Below, in pieces: positions 1 through 11,398 of a stretch of 64,000 nt of DNA. Under the pieces are notes generated by a model that searched no databases, was not told the DNA's origin, and saw nothing but the letters and a program-made list of their open reading frames with translations. This DNA is from Malania oleifera (Eukaryota; Streptophyta; Magnoliopsida; Santalales; Ximeniaceae): positions 108,765,087-108,829,086 of the forward strand of contig NC_080423.1 in NCBI RefSeq assembly GCF_029873635.1, written 5' to 3'. Position 1 is the stretch's first letter; each line of letters opens with the position of its first letter. The translations under genes were made by a program, and so were the position numbers.

Positions 1-251
1 ACCAAGAGACCATGAACAGACCATGACCACGACGAGTGCAGAGAGACTGTGATGGGGACAAACAGAGAGGGTGATGAACCAAGAGACCACGACGTGCATG
101 AGAGAGCAATGATGATAATGACAGCACCGAGAAGCCAAGGGAACATCGAGAGGGAGCCAGAAGGGAACCATTGTGGTTGTTGGAAACCAGAAGGAGAGCT
201 GGAGCAGACAGTGGAGGAAAAAAAATTTAAGAACCCTAGGCTCTGATACCA
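1..251 (-). mobile_element. Internal end of an LTR retroelement, running off the left edge
   Basis: Read on the minus strand, 251-239 is TGGTATCAGAGCC, a match to the 3' end of initiator-Met tRNA and therefore a primer-binding site. It directly abuts the LTR-like segment at 252-379. The sequence to the left is purine-rich and shows no recognisable protein domain. The rest of the element lies outside the window. Superfamily cannot be fixed; Ty1/copia is plausible from the short TGTTA-type LTR. Confidence 0.6.
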
Positions 252-379
252 TGATAAAAGAGAAACTCTCTATATTATTTCTTACTAACACTGTACAAGG
301 CTTTATAGCTAAAGGAGGCAGGGTATACAAGGGTAACTTGGGAAGTATACAAGGGTAACTTAGGAAGATTATACTAACA
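252..379 (-). mobile_element. Short LTR (128 bp) of the element at the left edge
   Basis: The segment begins TG and ends CA (minus strand TGTTAGTATAATC to TTTTATCA) and lies immediately beside the tRNA-Met primer-binding site at 239-251, so it is the 5' LTR of a minus-strand element. It contains a repeated phrase, two copies of ATACAAGGGTAACTT. The flank at 380 continues into the AT-rich repeat that is also seen uninterrupted near 27.8 kb. Confidence 0.6.
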
Positions 380-1431
380 ACTATGATAAAAAGAAATTTT
401 ATTATAATATTTTCCTTAATTGTTTTTGTAACGTCCTCAAAATTCATACCATTTTTTTATATATATCTGTGTATTCACATCCATCCCTAAGCAGCAGAAA
501 CACATATCATACAATCATTCACATATATACTATACAATACCAGAATCCAGTATATACAAACTTTAACCATACAAAAATACCCCTCTAGCATCATCTACTC
601 AAAAATATACATAACTCAGTCAAAAACTCACCTTATAACTAGGGTAGTCAAACTAATCTCTATCTGCGAGTCTGATTTGCTCGCCTAACTAGCTCACCTG
701 AAAAATGTTAAATTAATAGGGTGAGTCGATGCTTAGTAAGTGGAAATATGCTATTACTAGTGTGTGGCAACTAAGTTAAGAATACTTAAAAGTAACAATT
801 GAACTGTAGTGCAATAAATAATTTGTAAAGCATATATTTCTTTCTCAATTTAAAATATACTGTATCGTCTGTATTTTTTACTTTTCATACTGATAATATT
901 ATACTATACTCATCACATACTGTAAAACTGTTTACATATACATAACTGTACTTATTCCTTGGGATTCTGTACGTCATGATTTAACCCCTCACGACAGGGT
1001 TGTGCGGCCCGTAGGCAGGACTCTATCTGGTCGGCCCTCCAGATAAGTCAATATATTCTACACTACCTTAGTCCGGCCAAACTGCATCCTCTCCTAGGCG
1101 CGGGACTGGCTTCTACTTCGTCTAACCGGCCCCCTCTACCCAGCGTACTGGGGAGTTGCATCCTCTCCGAGCACAGTTAGACGGTACCCACACACTATCT
1201 GAGATATGTGGTTGTACTCTATCTGTATATAACAATGGTACCGTGCTCTGTAAACTGTATCTGTACTGTGTCTGTCTATAATCTTTCCACAGGGATCTGA
1301 TACTATATACATATATACATATATCTTCTTTTACTGTTTTCGCCATGTTTCCAAAGTTACCAAAATGCTATCTTTCTGTATTGTAAATACTATAAACTTT
1401 GTATACTGTATTCGTAGCATCTTGATGCTAC

Positions 1432-1434
<3 letters not shown>

Positions 1435-1489
<55 letters not shown>
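1435..1489. repeat. (TA)n microsatellite, about 55 bp
   Basis: Uninterrupted alternating TA inside the solo LTR. A second, shorter TA run lies at about 1,805-1,828. Confidence 0.95.
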
Positions 1490-1491
<2 letters not shown>

Positions 1492-2362
1492 GTCTGTATC
1501 ACTGTCTATATTCTCTGTTTGTGTACTCTGTATGTTATGGTAATAGGAAACATGGCATACTAAACTTTGTATATACAATTCTGTATAAAGCTATGATATA
1601 AATACTGACCTGAATAACACTATATATATATATCTGTTTCATGAAACTATTCGTATAAAAACTCTGTATGCATGTACAATTCTCTGTATAATTTTCTATG
1701 AATATATATATATCTGTATCTGCATATTTTGTATAACTCCATACACTGGGAAAAACTATGTGAACTGTATATACTGTCTACTTTCATGCATTTAATATAA
1801 TATGATATATATATATATATATATATATTATAAAAGCTATATAAATTGCATTGTCACATAAAAGTCTACTTAGGCCACACAATTATTTAAACTCATATTC
1901 TGTAAATACTGTATAATAAACTCTTATAAACATGTGTTGATGAAATCTCTAATAGCATTGTGAAAACTCCTAGCATAACATATTTCCCTTACTTTAACTT
2001 TGGAAGCCCCTTAAAAATTCTAGCTCTATACCCGCAGGGTTCCTAGCCCAACATCATGAAAACGTAATCCCCCAGAACAAAATATCAATATTTCATCGCC
2101 TACATCATTTCTTATAACTACCATAAGGTCAAAAATAGGCTAAAAGGTCTTTCCATGAATTTGGGATGAAATCCAACTTCGTTTCCCAAACGATCCGCTC
2201 CAGCAAACTTGTAGAGAATCTCGCCAGAAGCGTCGTGGTAGCTTCAGATCTTCGATCCGATGAGAAACGAGCTCGGAAACGAAGAGAGTCGTAGAGAGAG
2301 AGAGAAAGAGAGAGAGGAGAAAAAGAGGGGCGCTGAAATGACGAAATTTCTCGGTTTCCCTC

Positions 2363-2639
2363 CATTTATACTGCCAGATTCGTCGACGAGACACGTCACC
2401 TCATCGACGAATCTTTCATTAAATTCGTTGACGAGTCCCTGTATTCGTCGACGAAATTCAGAGCAGCACATATCCGATTCTCGGTATTTTCTTGTCGACG
2501 AAACTCTGTATTCGTCGACGAATTTACTTATGAACTCGTCGACGAAACCCTATTTTCGTCAACGAATTCCCTAGCAATTCCTTAAAATTATTTTTATTAT
2601 TATTATCTCCAAAATGCGATGTCGCATTCATCGACGAAG
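2363..2639 (-). promoter_or_regulatory. LTR promoter: TATA box plus nine 12-bp palindromes
   Basis: Nine copies or near-copies of TTCGTCGACGAA lie at about 2,379, 2,400, 2,424, 2,444, 2,491, 2,511, 2,535, 2,555 and 2,628. On the minus strand the array ends about 7 bp before GTATAAATGG (2,372-2,363), which is a good TATA box. GA-rich leader sequence follows. Most variants are C-to-T or G-to-A at CpG positions, as expected of methylated DNA. The same arrangement recurs in two other LTRs here. A role as an enhancer is inference. Confidence 0.65.
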
Positions 2640-2718
2640 CCTATTGCCTCCTTCTGTTTTTGTTTCCATTTTCCTCTCTCTTTAATATTTGAATATCAAT
2701 ATTTTCTGGGTCGTTACA

Positions 2719-4460
2719 GTTTTACTCTCAAATTTTACTTTACAATAAAAATTTTATTGGACATGATATTTGAAAAATAGTAAAATTATTTTGTAATTAT
2801 CTTTATTATTTTTTAAAAAATTTATGCATATTTTTTTAATTATATTTAAATTCATACGTTCATTTAATTTTGATTTTAATTTGAAAGTATATAAAATGAA
2901 TAATTTGTCCAAAAAAAAAACTATTTTTGGATATTAAAATTTCTAACAACAAATTACCAAAATAACTGAAAATTATAAAATCTAATTGTCATTTTTTTGC
3001 AAATAATTGAAAACCAACAACACAAACAAAAAATTGACAACATAAACAAACCAGTTTTTATAATTTGTTTCTTTACTTTAGAGAAATAGAAATAGAAAAC
3101 AGAAAATAGCAACGATACCAAATAGACCCTTAATTATATTGGATTTATATTATGTTTATTTTTGAAATATAATGAAATAAAATGAAAAATTATAAATAAT
3201 TATAAGGATATTAAAATTAAAAAATTCACAAGCGCAAAATTATGTTATTTTGTCTAATATGAAATAAGATAGGAATATATATTTTATTTTAAAATTTGGG
3301 AATATATGTTATGTTATGGAATTATAATTTTCCTTTTTTGGCATTTATAGGTTTTTTATAATGAAAATAAATTTTCTTGGTAAGTGCGAATCCCTATACT
3401 ATTTTTTTTAAGAATAGGCACTTCATAAACAAATATAACCTTAATCTCTATCAAACTTTTGGTATAATCTTCTAAACAAATATATAATTAGTGATAGAAT
3501 TAACCAAGAAAACAAACTACAGCAAATTTAATGAGTTATTCACAATTCTATAGTACAGTTATAAAACCAATCATGCTATATGGATCAAAATGTTAGGCGA
3601 TGAAAAAACAGAATATCTAAATAGTAAAAGTTGTCGAAATGAGAATGCTTTGATAGATGAGTGGTATAACATTGAAACATAAATTAATAAATGAACATAT
3701 TCGCAGTTAGTTAGGTGTAACTCTTATAAAAAATAAGATAAGGAAGGGCCGACTTAGATGGTATGGACACTTACAATGTAGGCCACATGGTGCACCGTTG
3801 AGTAAGAGTGAGTTAGTTACTGTGAGGGATAGTAGAAGGTGTAAGAGTAGACCTAAAATAATTTGAAATGAGATAATGAGTAAGAATTTAATATTCGTAA
3901 ATCTGTCAAAATAAATGATTCATGATCGCATAAATTAGCGGAAACATATTCATATAGTCGATCCCACCTAACGAAACTTAAGACTTGGTTTTGTTGTTGT
4001 GTTGTTGTATTCAAAATTTCATAATCAAAGATTTTCTCTCGAAAGAATACATTTTTTTTTTTAATTTTTTGCCTTGAGAGAGATGGAGAGATGATAATTG
4101 AATAGAGGTTTTTGTATAAGTTTAGAGTTTCCTTAAATGTGCGGAATGAAATGAGGATGCTCTTAGTAGGGAAATATTTTTCATTTAGAAAATCACTATT
4201 ATCTTATAAGATTGTGATACACCTAACAAATATTTTACAGACTTTTAATTGTTTGTTAAAATATGTTAATGCTTGTATGCAATATATACAATCTTACAAG
4301 GCAGCCTCATGTGAATATCTCAATTAAGTTTAGTACATTTGAATTTAATTTAATTGCATTCTAAGTAATTTAATTTGAATTAAATGAGTTGTTTGTAGCA
4401 AAACTCAATGCTAGATGATGGTAATTAAGTTAAACCAACTTAGGGTATGTTTGGGTATTG
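2719..4460. repeat. AT-rich dispersed repeat, copy 1 (paralogue at 27.8-29.6 kb)
   Basis: Together with 380-426, this stretch aligns along its length with about 27,795-29,570 by many shared phrases, with one indel of about 60 bp near 3,450. It contains the 3' end of an RTE LINE. At 3,100-3,130 it carries a phrase of the type CAACGATACCAAATAGAC, typical of a plant MITE terminus. No gene is seen. The solo LTR at 427-2,718 interrupts it. Confidence 0.7.
3530..4010 (+). mobile_element. RTE-type LINE 3' end, decayed
   Basis: The plus strand resembles the C-terminal part of plant RTE reverse transcriptase ORFs: MLYGS near 3,575, a later RLRWYGHLQ-like stretch near 3,750, and a 3' end with AAACTTAAGACTTGG followed by a TTG-rich tail at 3,989-4,010. 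Several stop codons and frame changes make it non-functional. The 5' part is missing, as is usual for LINE insertions. Related 3' ends occur at 28.7-29.1 kb and, reversed, at 60.5-61.3 kb. Confidence 0.7.
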
Positions 4461-5123
4461 TAAATAAACAATTATTGGAAAATTTACTTTTAAAATTTTA
4501 AAAAATAAGTATTTTTTAAAAAAAAAATTTTAAATGTTTGTAATAAGTAATCCCAAACTAGTTATGGATAAGGCTAGATAAATACTTAAAAAAAAAAAAA
4601 AAAACTTGTTTACATGTGATTCCAAATCGTTTCTTAATTGGTTCAAGTTGATCTACTTATAAATGAATGAATAAATTATAAATTCAAGTTTAGTTAATAA
4701 ATAAACGAGTTATAAATGAATATGCCACATGCTTGAACACATACTGCATTATATAGAGAATATCTGAACTATTAATTTTGTAATCTTCATGTTAAATGTT
4801 TGAGAATGTTTTGATTTTAAGAGAGGACGATAAGGGGTACGAGATGGGAGACAGATGTGTAGTTCGGATTTAGTCGACTCCCAATCAACCAAAAGAAGAA
4901 GAAGAAGAAGAAGAAGAAGAAAGAGGGAAGAAATGTAAGATAAATCTTTAACAAAAATCTCATATTCATCTAGGAAAAATTATTCAATTTAATTTTGAAA
5001 TTCTTTTATAAGAAAAAATTTGCACAATCATTAAATCTAACACAAATTGAAAAATTAACAAATACCAAGTACTTTTGGGGCAGTTCCATATGTAGGAGCC
5101 ATCTATTTATAAAGTGATTAACA
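4461..5123. other. AT-rich intergenic stretch with an (AGA)n run
   Basis: No gene is seen. The stretch holds poly-A runs, a trinucleotide AGA repeat at about 4,893-4,922, and generic AT-rich sequence up to the AGTGA target duplication of the next LTR. Confidence 0.6.
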
Positions 5124-6179
5124 AGTGATGTGATGCCCCGATTTTTATACCATTTTTTGTAACGACTTGCTTAATTAACTAATTTATTTATTTATTTATT
5201 TTTTACCATGATATTGAACATGCTCCGATACCAAACTGGGATAAACCCAATTGTAAACCTAAACAGTAAGAAGCAGAAATCATATAAACATAACCATATG
5301 TAAATATATACAATATCATACCATACAATACCAATACCAGAGTACTAACATGTTTCCCAAAATATACACATATCACTGTTCCCAAAAACACCCTCAACTA
5401 GGTAGGGTATACAAAAATCCTTCATAACATACTTACTCTCTGACAGGGCACCACTGAAGCCCCTCTATCTGCGAGCCTGGTCTGCTCGCCTACCTGGATC
5501 ACCTGAAAAATGATTCAACACTGGGATGAGCCAACGCTCAGTAAGACGAAATATGTTATTACTAGTGTGTGACAATTGAGCTACTATTTCATGAAATCTA
5601 TTATCAAATAAACATGTCTAATTGAATATATAAACAAAGTTTAAGTGATAAAATATACCACCCTTGTCCTTATTGCTTAACATGACAGTATTGGAGTTTA
5701 TTATTCAAAATACTTTTAGTATAAGTAAGCATGTTCCCTATTTCTGCAAAACTATACGTACGTAATAATAACTAAAAATGTTCCCTGTGACTATCTGTGT
5801 GTCATGACTTACCCCCTCATGACAGGATTGTACGGCTCGTATGCTGGATTTACCCTAGCTGGCCAACCAAGAATAAATCACTATACTCCATAGGTCGATC
5901 TGCCCACCTCAACCCATATCTGGATGGGGAGCCTAACCTCTTCAAGGGCTTAGGTGAACGACCTTACCACGTATTATCTAAACAGGTGGTTGCACTCATA
6001 AAGTAACATAGTATCTATAGCAACGGTACTGTACTCTGTAGCTGCAAGTCCAACAGGGTCTGATATCATATAATATATTTTTATATATACATCTATCTGA
6101 TTTACCATGATTCTAAAGTACTGAAATAACCATAATGTTGCATAAACTGTAACTGTAGTTCATACGTAATACAGAGAAC

Positions 6180-6335
6180 TGTATAATCATACACTGTCAT
6201 CTGCATAATCATAATACTGAAACTACATAATCATGATACTGATATTCGTGTAATCATGGTACTGGAATTCATAAAATCATGGTACTGAAATATCGTAAAA
6301 TCAGAATACTGAAATATCATAAAAGCATATATTCG
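6180..6335. repeat. Degenerate tandem repeat, about 26-28 bp unit
   Basis: Five to six units share the core AATCATGGTACTG-AATT. The reverse complement of the same repeat occurs in LTR B at about 23,930-24,060, so it is an old component of this LTR family. Confidence 0.6.
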
Positions 6336-6756
6336 TACTATATTCATATTCAAAAGCCACACAATACTATAATACATAATTTTTATTATTTAATAAACTG
6401 TATAATATTTTAAAAATACCTAGCATAGTATATTTCCCTTACTTGACTATTGGAAAGCCCCTATGGAATACTAGCCTAATACTTGTAGGGCCTCCTACAA
6501 AACACCCTGAAACCAACATATGCTAGAACAAAATATCAGTATTTTTCTGCCTATATCGTTTCCTATAACTGTCATAAGGCAAAAAATAGGCTAAAAGGTC
6601 TTACCCTGAATTTGGGATGAAATCCAACTTCGATTCCTTAACGATCCGCTCCGGCAGACTTGCAGAGAACTTCACTAGGAGCGTCGTGATAGCTTTAGAT
6701 CTTCGATCTGGCGACTAACGAGGCCAGAAACGAAGAGAGAAGAGAGAGAGTGACGT

Positions 6757-6799
<43 letters not shown>

Positions 6800-6850
6800 G
6801 AGAGAAGAGAGAGAGAGAAGTGTTAAAATGTGATAAAAATCCGGTTTTTA

Positions 6851-6991
6851 GCTATTTATAGAGTCAGATTTGTCGACGAGTCTTTCATAAAATTCGTTGA
6901 TGAGACCCTGTATTCGTCGACGAATTTCAGAGCAACCCAACACCGTCTCTTGGTATTTTCTCATCAACGAAGCCCTATATTCGTCGACGAG
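6851..6991 (-). promoter_or_regulatory. LTR promoter: TATA box plus five 12-bp palindromes
   Basis: TTCGTCGACGAA-like units lie at about 6,869, 6,893, 6,913, 6,960 and 6,980. On the minus strand they end about 8 bp before CTATAAATAGC (6,861-6,851). This repeats the layout of LTR C and, in reverse orientation, LTR B. Confidence 0.65.
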
Positions 6992-7408
6992 TCCTGGCAA
7001 TTTCCTAAAATTAAAATTATCCCCAAAATGCAATGTCCTATGGCCTCCTTCTATTTTTGTTCTATTTCCCTCCCTCTTATTATTAAAATACTTATTATTT
7101 TTAGGGTTACTACATTTTTTATATAAATAAAACATATTAATTATCATATATCGGCCATGTCAACAACTCTGATACCATTCACATGACCTGACCCCGCATT
7201 GAGTATCGAGTAAACAGACATATTATTAATATTAACCTAACAGCGGAAGACATAATGTATTTACCATCCAAAATACAATTACCCAGAGTACTAAATCATT
7301 CATATCTACATATATGTTTAGCACATTTTCCAAAAGAAAAAATATCCTAGGGAAACACACATCCCTAGTTCAAAGTACTCACCCTATATATCAAGGTACT
7401 AGCTCCCT

Positions 7409-7971
7409 TGTTAGGATCGGAGGAGCCCATGGGTAGGCTTGATACACATGAGTGAACACCAACTTGACCCAAAAGCTTAAATCTATTGGGTCTTGGGCCT
7501 AACCATGTATATAAGCACTCATCATCCTCTCAAATTTTCTAGTGTGGAACAAACTCATGAGTGAAATTCTCAACAATCTCCCCCTCGCTTGTGAGTTCCA
7601 ACTGCTCCCCCTTGAACAGAAACCGTCCCCCTTTTGGGAGTAAGCCCAATTCCCCAACAGTTGCTCAAGTGGGCCTTACCACCGACATGTTATGTGCCTC
7701 TGATTGCATTCCACGTGCCTTCGAACCAATCCTACCTCCTACGTCTTGACCCTATTCGGATCCATCCCAGGCCTAAATGATTTTTATTTGCCTCAGTCAC
7801 ACACTTAGTCATCCAATTGTTAGCACGTTAGGAGAATAAGCTTCACATCTCGACTTTTATGATGTCGCTCACTTAGAATTATGAATCATCGGCTTTGATA
7901 CCACTTGTTATGACCGGAGAAGCCTATGGGTGGGCTTGAGACACATGGATGAATACCAACTTGACCCAAAT
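7409..7971 (-). mobile_element. Small TRIM-like LTR element, right end replaced by another LTR
   Basis: The left LTR is 7,409-7,575 (TG...CA, 167 bp). Beside it at 7,576-7,590 is a pyrimidine run that reads as a polypurine tract on the minus strand. A primer-binding site TGGTATCAAAGCC lies at 7,903-7,891 on the minus strand. The start of a second LTR at 7,906-7,971 resembles the left one. The internal part is only about 315 bp and has no coding potential, as in terminal-repeat retrotransposons in miniature. The right LTR breaks off where the LTR at 7,972 begins. The composite 7,409-8,418 is flanked by TCCCT and TCCCC. Confidence 0.6.
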
Positions 7972-8418
7972 TGTTAAGCTGAAATGGAAACGGAGAAAAT
8001 GGAAACGCCTTAAAGAGGATGAGCTATAGCTACGTATCAAATTCATTCCATCAAAAACACAATTATCACGTGCTAAAATAATCCATTAAATACTACATGC
8101 TCATTATCCCATTAGAAAGCAATAACTCCTTTCCTTTTATATCTATCCTATGTATCTATAAATAAGAACATTTGCATTGTGTGAAGTGTGTGAATGAAGT
8201 GAGTGAGTGAGGAGTGTGAGAGTTTTGAAGGTGAGAGAGAGAAAAGTGTGAGAAGAGTTGAGTTGAGTGTGTGTCTCCTCCTCTTCTCCCAGGTTATAGT
8301 ATATTCGGTGTGCTCCGTGGACATTGGTCAGATTAGACCGAACCACATAAATCTGGTGTTCTTATTTTGTGTGCTTATTTTACTTGTGTGTGTGATTATT
8401 GTTCCTAGATCCCTAACA
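7972..8418 (+). mobile_element. LTR of a copia-like family (copy 1, 447 bp)
   Basis: It starts TGTTAAGCTGAAATGG and ends CCCTAACA. It matches 51,043-51,500 over its whole length, which fixes both ends. A plus-strand TATA-like CTATAAATAAG lies near 8,155 and a GA-rich leader follows. There is no target duplication of its own. It joins the TRIM-like right LTR directly, so insertion followed by recombination is likely. The superfamily is inferred from LTR size and ends. Confidence 0.65.
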
Positions 8419-9720
8419 TCCCCACTATCTCGGAGCTCTATCATCTGCTCTATCACAACTTCCTGAAATATTTAGATATTTGGGTAAGACACATTTCAGT
8501 AAGACATAATAAATTATTTACAGTACGTGGCAATATGAGTTTCATCATATCATAATATACTCTTAAAAATCATCATATCATCTATGAAATTAAATTAACA
8601 TATGCTCGTAATCATATGGATATAAAACACAAGCTTTTATAAGCTTTGAATTCCATTTCCTACTCATTCGCATGCAACCCATGTTTACCAGTGAAGTTCC
8701 CAAGAATAGGGAAGATTACCTGCTTATATAAGTAGCTTCCCTCTGCCTTAATATCATTTGTAACCTTACCCAAATAATTTGGGTGCGGCCACAACTGATA
8801 CTTATCAGGGCATTCACCTTACTCAGTAAGCCCTCATGTAGAGAGTTTTACTTCGCTTAATTATTTAGGTTATTAAACTCACACTCTTTCATTTCACATT
8901 TCATTATTCTGTCATTTTTCTATTTCCATTTCCATTTCACTATCTAGCACATGAATATCCTTGGTATTCAGTACCAACATTGTGCCTGTAACTCATGGCT
9001 ACCCTGAGGATCTCTTTACCATGTCATGCTTCCCCCCATGGTCAGGGTTGTACGGCCCGAAGGCTGGATCTAACCGTAATTGGCCTACCCAGTTAAATCA
9101 AAATGGAAATCCATCCATGCGTCTATAGTACGACTGGCCGGCCTATAGTCCTCATTCGGACTCTGGGGGTACAACAACTCTACTAAACGGTTCAGTTGAC
9201 TACCCACACCACACTCTCCATGAGACTATGTGGTTGCACTAACACCTCACTAGCAACGGTACCATACTCAATATCACAACTCATTATTAGAGTTTCCACA
9301 ACCATCTGCCAAGGTTATCATTACCACATACCCGCAATTATTATGTGGTATTGACATTTCATCAATCATATTTCAATGATCCCATTGCATTTTTCGCATT
9401 TTGTAATGTTCACATTTCCCAGTATTTAATGATCCCATTATAGCTTTCGCACTTTTTAATGTTCACATTTCAATTTCCAAATTTCAATATTTATATTTCA
9501 GAATTTACATTGCAATATTCTCATTTTTAATATTCACATTTCAAAATTCATTTTATAATAATGCATATATATCTCATTTCCCATTATTCAACATTTCCCC
9601 GTAAAACATTTTTATGCTGCAGATTTCATCATTTTTCAGAAAATACTCTTCAATATATATATATATATATCCTCATTTCAATGTTTCTCAATAAAACATA
9701 TCTTCATTTCATTCATATAC

Positions 9721-9844
9721 TGTAAGAACGCAAAATATGAAAAATGGGTTTAAATATTAAGAGAGGGGCAAATTTGGAATTTGCTCGGGTCAAAGGGCTA
9801 TAAAGGAAATTCTCATTTCTTCCAAGCTAAGCAAACTTAGATTT

Positions 9845-9883
<39 letters not shown>

Positions 9884-11398
9884 AACCTCTCCCTACTCCT
9901 TCTCTCTAGAATTCTTCGCCGATCGTTGACGGAATCGGAAAACGGAAGCTACCACGAGGATCGTGGAAGGATTCTCTACAACTTCTACGGATCAGAATTT
10001 TGTTTCGGAGATTTTAGGGTTTCGGCGTAAAATCGACGTAAGGCTCGGTTTTTAATTCTGATCCGGTAGATTTGTAGGTAACTGTCTTGTGAACATATTC
10101 TGTACTGTGATTTGTAGGTTTTGGAACTCGGTTCGCTATTTAAGGACCTTGAAGTTCGGGATTTGCTTACGGGGTTAAGGTAAGGGGAACTATGTTTATA
10201 TTGGTTATTTTTGAAATCGGACTCGGTGGAACTATGGTCCACGGTCCTGTGTGTGTTTTGGCTACTCATTTGAGGGATCTAACGGGAAAACTATAGGTTT
10301 TTCATTATTACAGTTTTGGGAAAAAGGGGGCGACGGGCTGAATCCTGGGTTTTGTTGAAAATCGAGTATATGTGTGATTTATACTGTGATATTGGGATGA
10401 TCGTACCTTGACTTTGTTTAAACTGTATTTTTTTGGAAAACCATGATTTAGATTACCAAATGAGTGTAGTTTGTTTGGTTATATGAGCATGCATGTGTGT
10501 GTGATATGTTGAAATGTTAGTAGGAACGCGGTTCCGAAATTGTCCCAAGTACTGAGAGTGTCCGGCTCTATATCCGAGGGCGTGTTATGGCCTGCCATGT
10601 AGGCAAGAGTGTCCGGCTCTATATCCAAGGGTGTGAGCCTATTCCGGCAGATAAGGCCGAAGGGTGTGGATCCACTAGTTTAGCGTCGGTACGATGTTGT
10701 GGGAGTTGGGGACTAGCCACGTGCTAGTGGCGCCGTGTTCACAAGTTGGCTGCGGGCCAATGCCGTATGTCGCGGGTCAGCTTCGGGCCGAAGAGTGTGA
10801 CGACATTGAGGATTACTAATCATGTGTATGTATTGTGACGGGGCTGCATATAAATGGTCGTCGTATGTGTGCGTGTATGTACTGTGTAAATTAGTACTGG
10901 AATGCATTTAACTGCGTGTATATTGTATCATGATAACACTCAAATGCCACACACCGATATAACATGTGTTCTTCCTTACTGAGAGGTGTCTCACCCCTAT
11001 TGTTCGTACATTTTTACAGGTCCTTCGGGTAACCAGAACTAGCGTCCTGGTGTAGGGAGCGTAGTGGCCGGTGTACTATGTTAGCGCTTGGGTAAGTGCT
11101 AGGACTGTAGTTTTGTTGGGTTGCCATTTTGAGTTGTATTTGGGCACCCAGTTTGTACGTTTTTTTAGAGCCATGTATTGCTCTTGTATAGACTCTAGTA
11201 TGGTACTGCATATGTTGATATAGAATGACTTTTTTCGCTGCGTATATGTTTATGATTAGATGTGTTTAGGGTGCCTGGGAACCCCACGGGGTCGGACCCT
11301 CATCCAGTGTACTGTATCTGTGATGATTTGTATGATACAAGGACAAATTAGGTTACATTTTCACGCTCGGGTCCCATTTCCAGGTTCGGGGCGTGACA
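9721..11398 (+). mobile_element. Solo LTR 'D' nested in LTR E
   Basis: Read on the minus strand it starts TGTCACGCCCCGAACC, a common plant Ty3/gypsy LTR start. On the plus strand it spans TGTAAGAACGC to GGGGCGTGACA. Flanks TATAC and CATAC make a one-mismatch target duplication. It has a (CT)n run at about 9,849-9,882 and lies in the orientation of LTR B. There is no attached coding region. Confidence 0.75.

Larger units (their letters stand above)
427..2718 (-). mobile_element. Solo LTR of a Tekay-like Ty3/gypsy family (LTR 'C')
   Basis: The segment starts TGTAACGTCC and ends GTCGTTACA, and is flanked by the exact 5-bp duplication GTTTT (422-426 and 2,719-2,723). Blocks at about 2,100-2,250 match other LTRs in this window, including those of the complete element at 13.8-23.4 kb, and orientation is set by that comparison. 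No internal coding region is attached, so it is a solo LTR left by LTR-LTR recombination. It contains a long TA microsatellite, a palindrome array and a minus-strand TATA box near 2,363-2,372. Confidence 0.85.
5158..7114 (-). mobile_element. Solo LTR 'A' nested in LTR E
   Basis: It begins TGTAACGACTTGC, ends GGGTTACTACA, and is flanked by TTTTT on both sides (5,153-5,157 and 7,115-7,119). Its 6,540-6,700 part closely matches LTR C and the LTRs of the complete element at 13.8-23.4 kb. It carries a GA microsatellite near 6,757-6,815, a palindrome array and a minus-strand TATA box. No coding sequence is attached. Confidence 0.85.

Noticed and set aside
2260-2574. Open frame of about 100 codons rich in Ser, Thr and Arg
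   Set aside because: It is produced by the GA run and the repeated palindrome of the LTR; similar phrases recur wherever the palindromes occur. It is not a gene.
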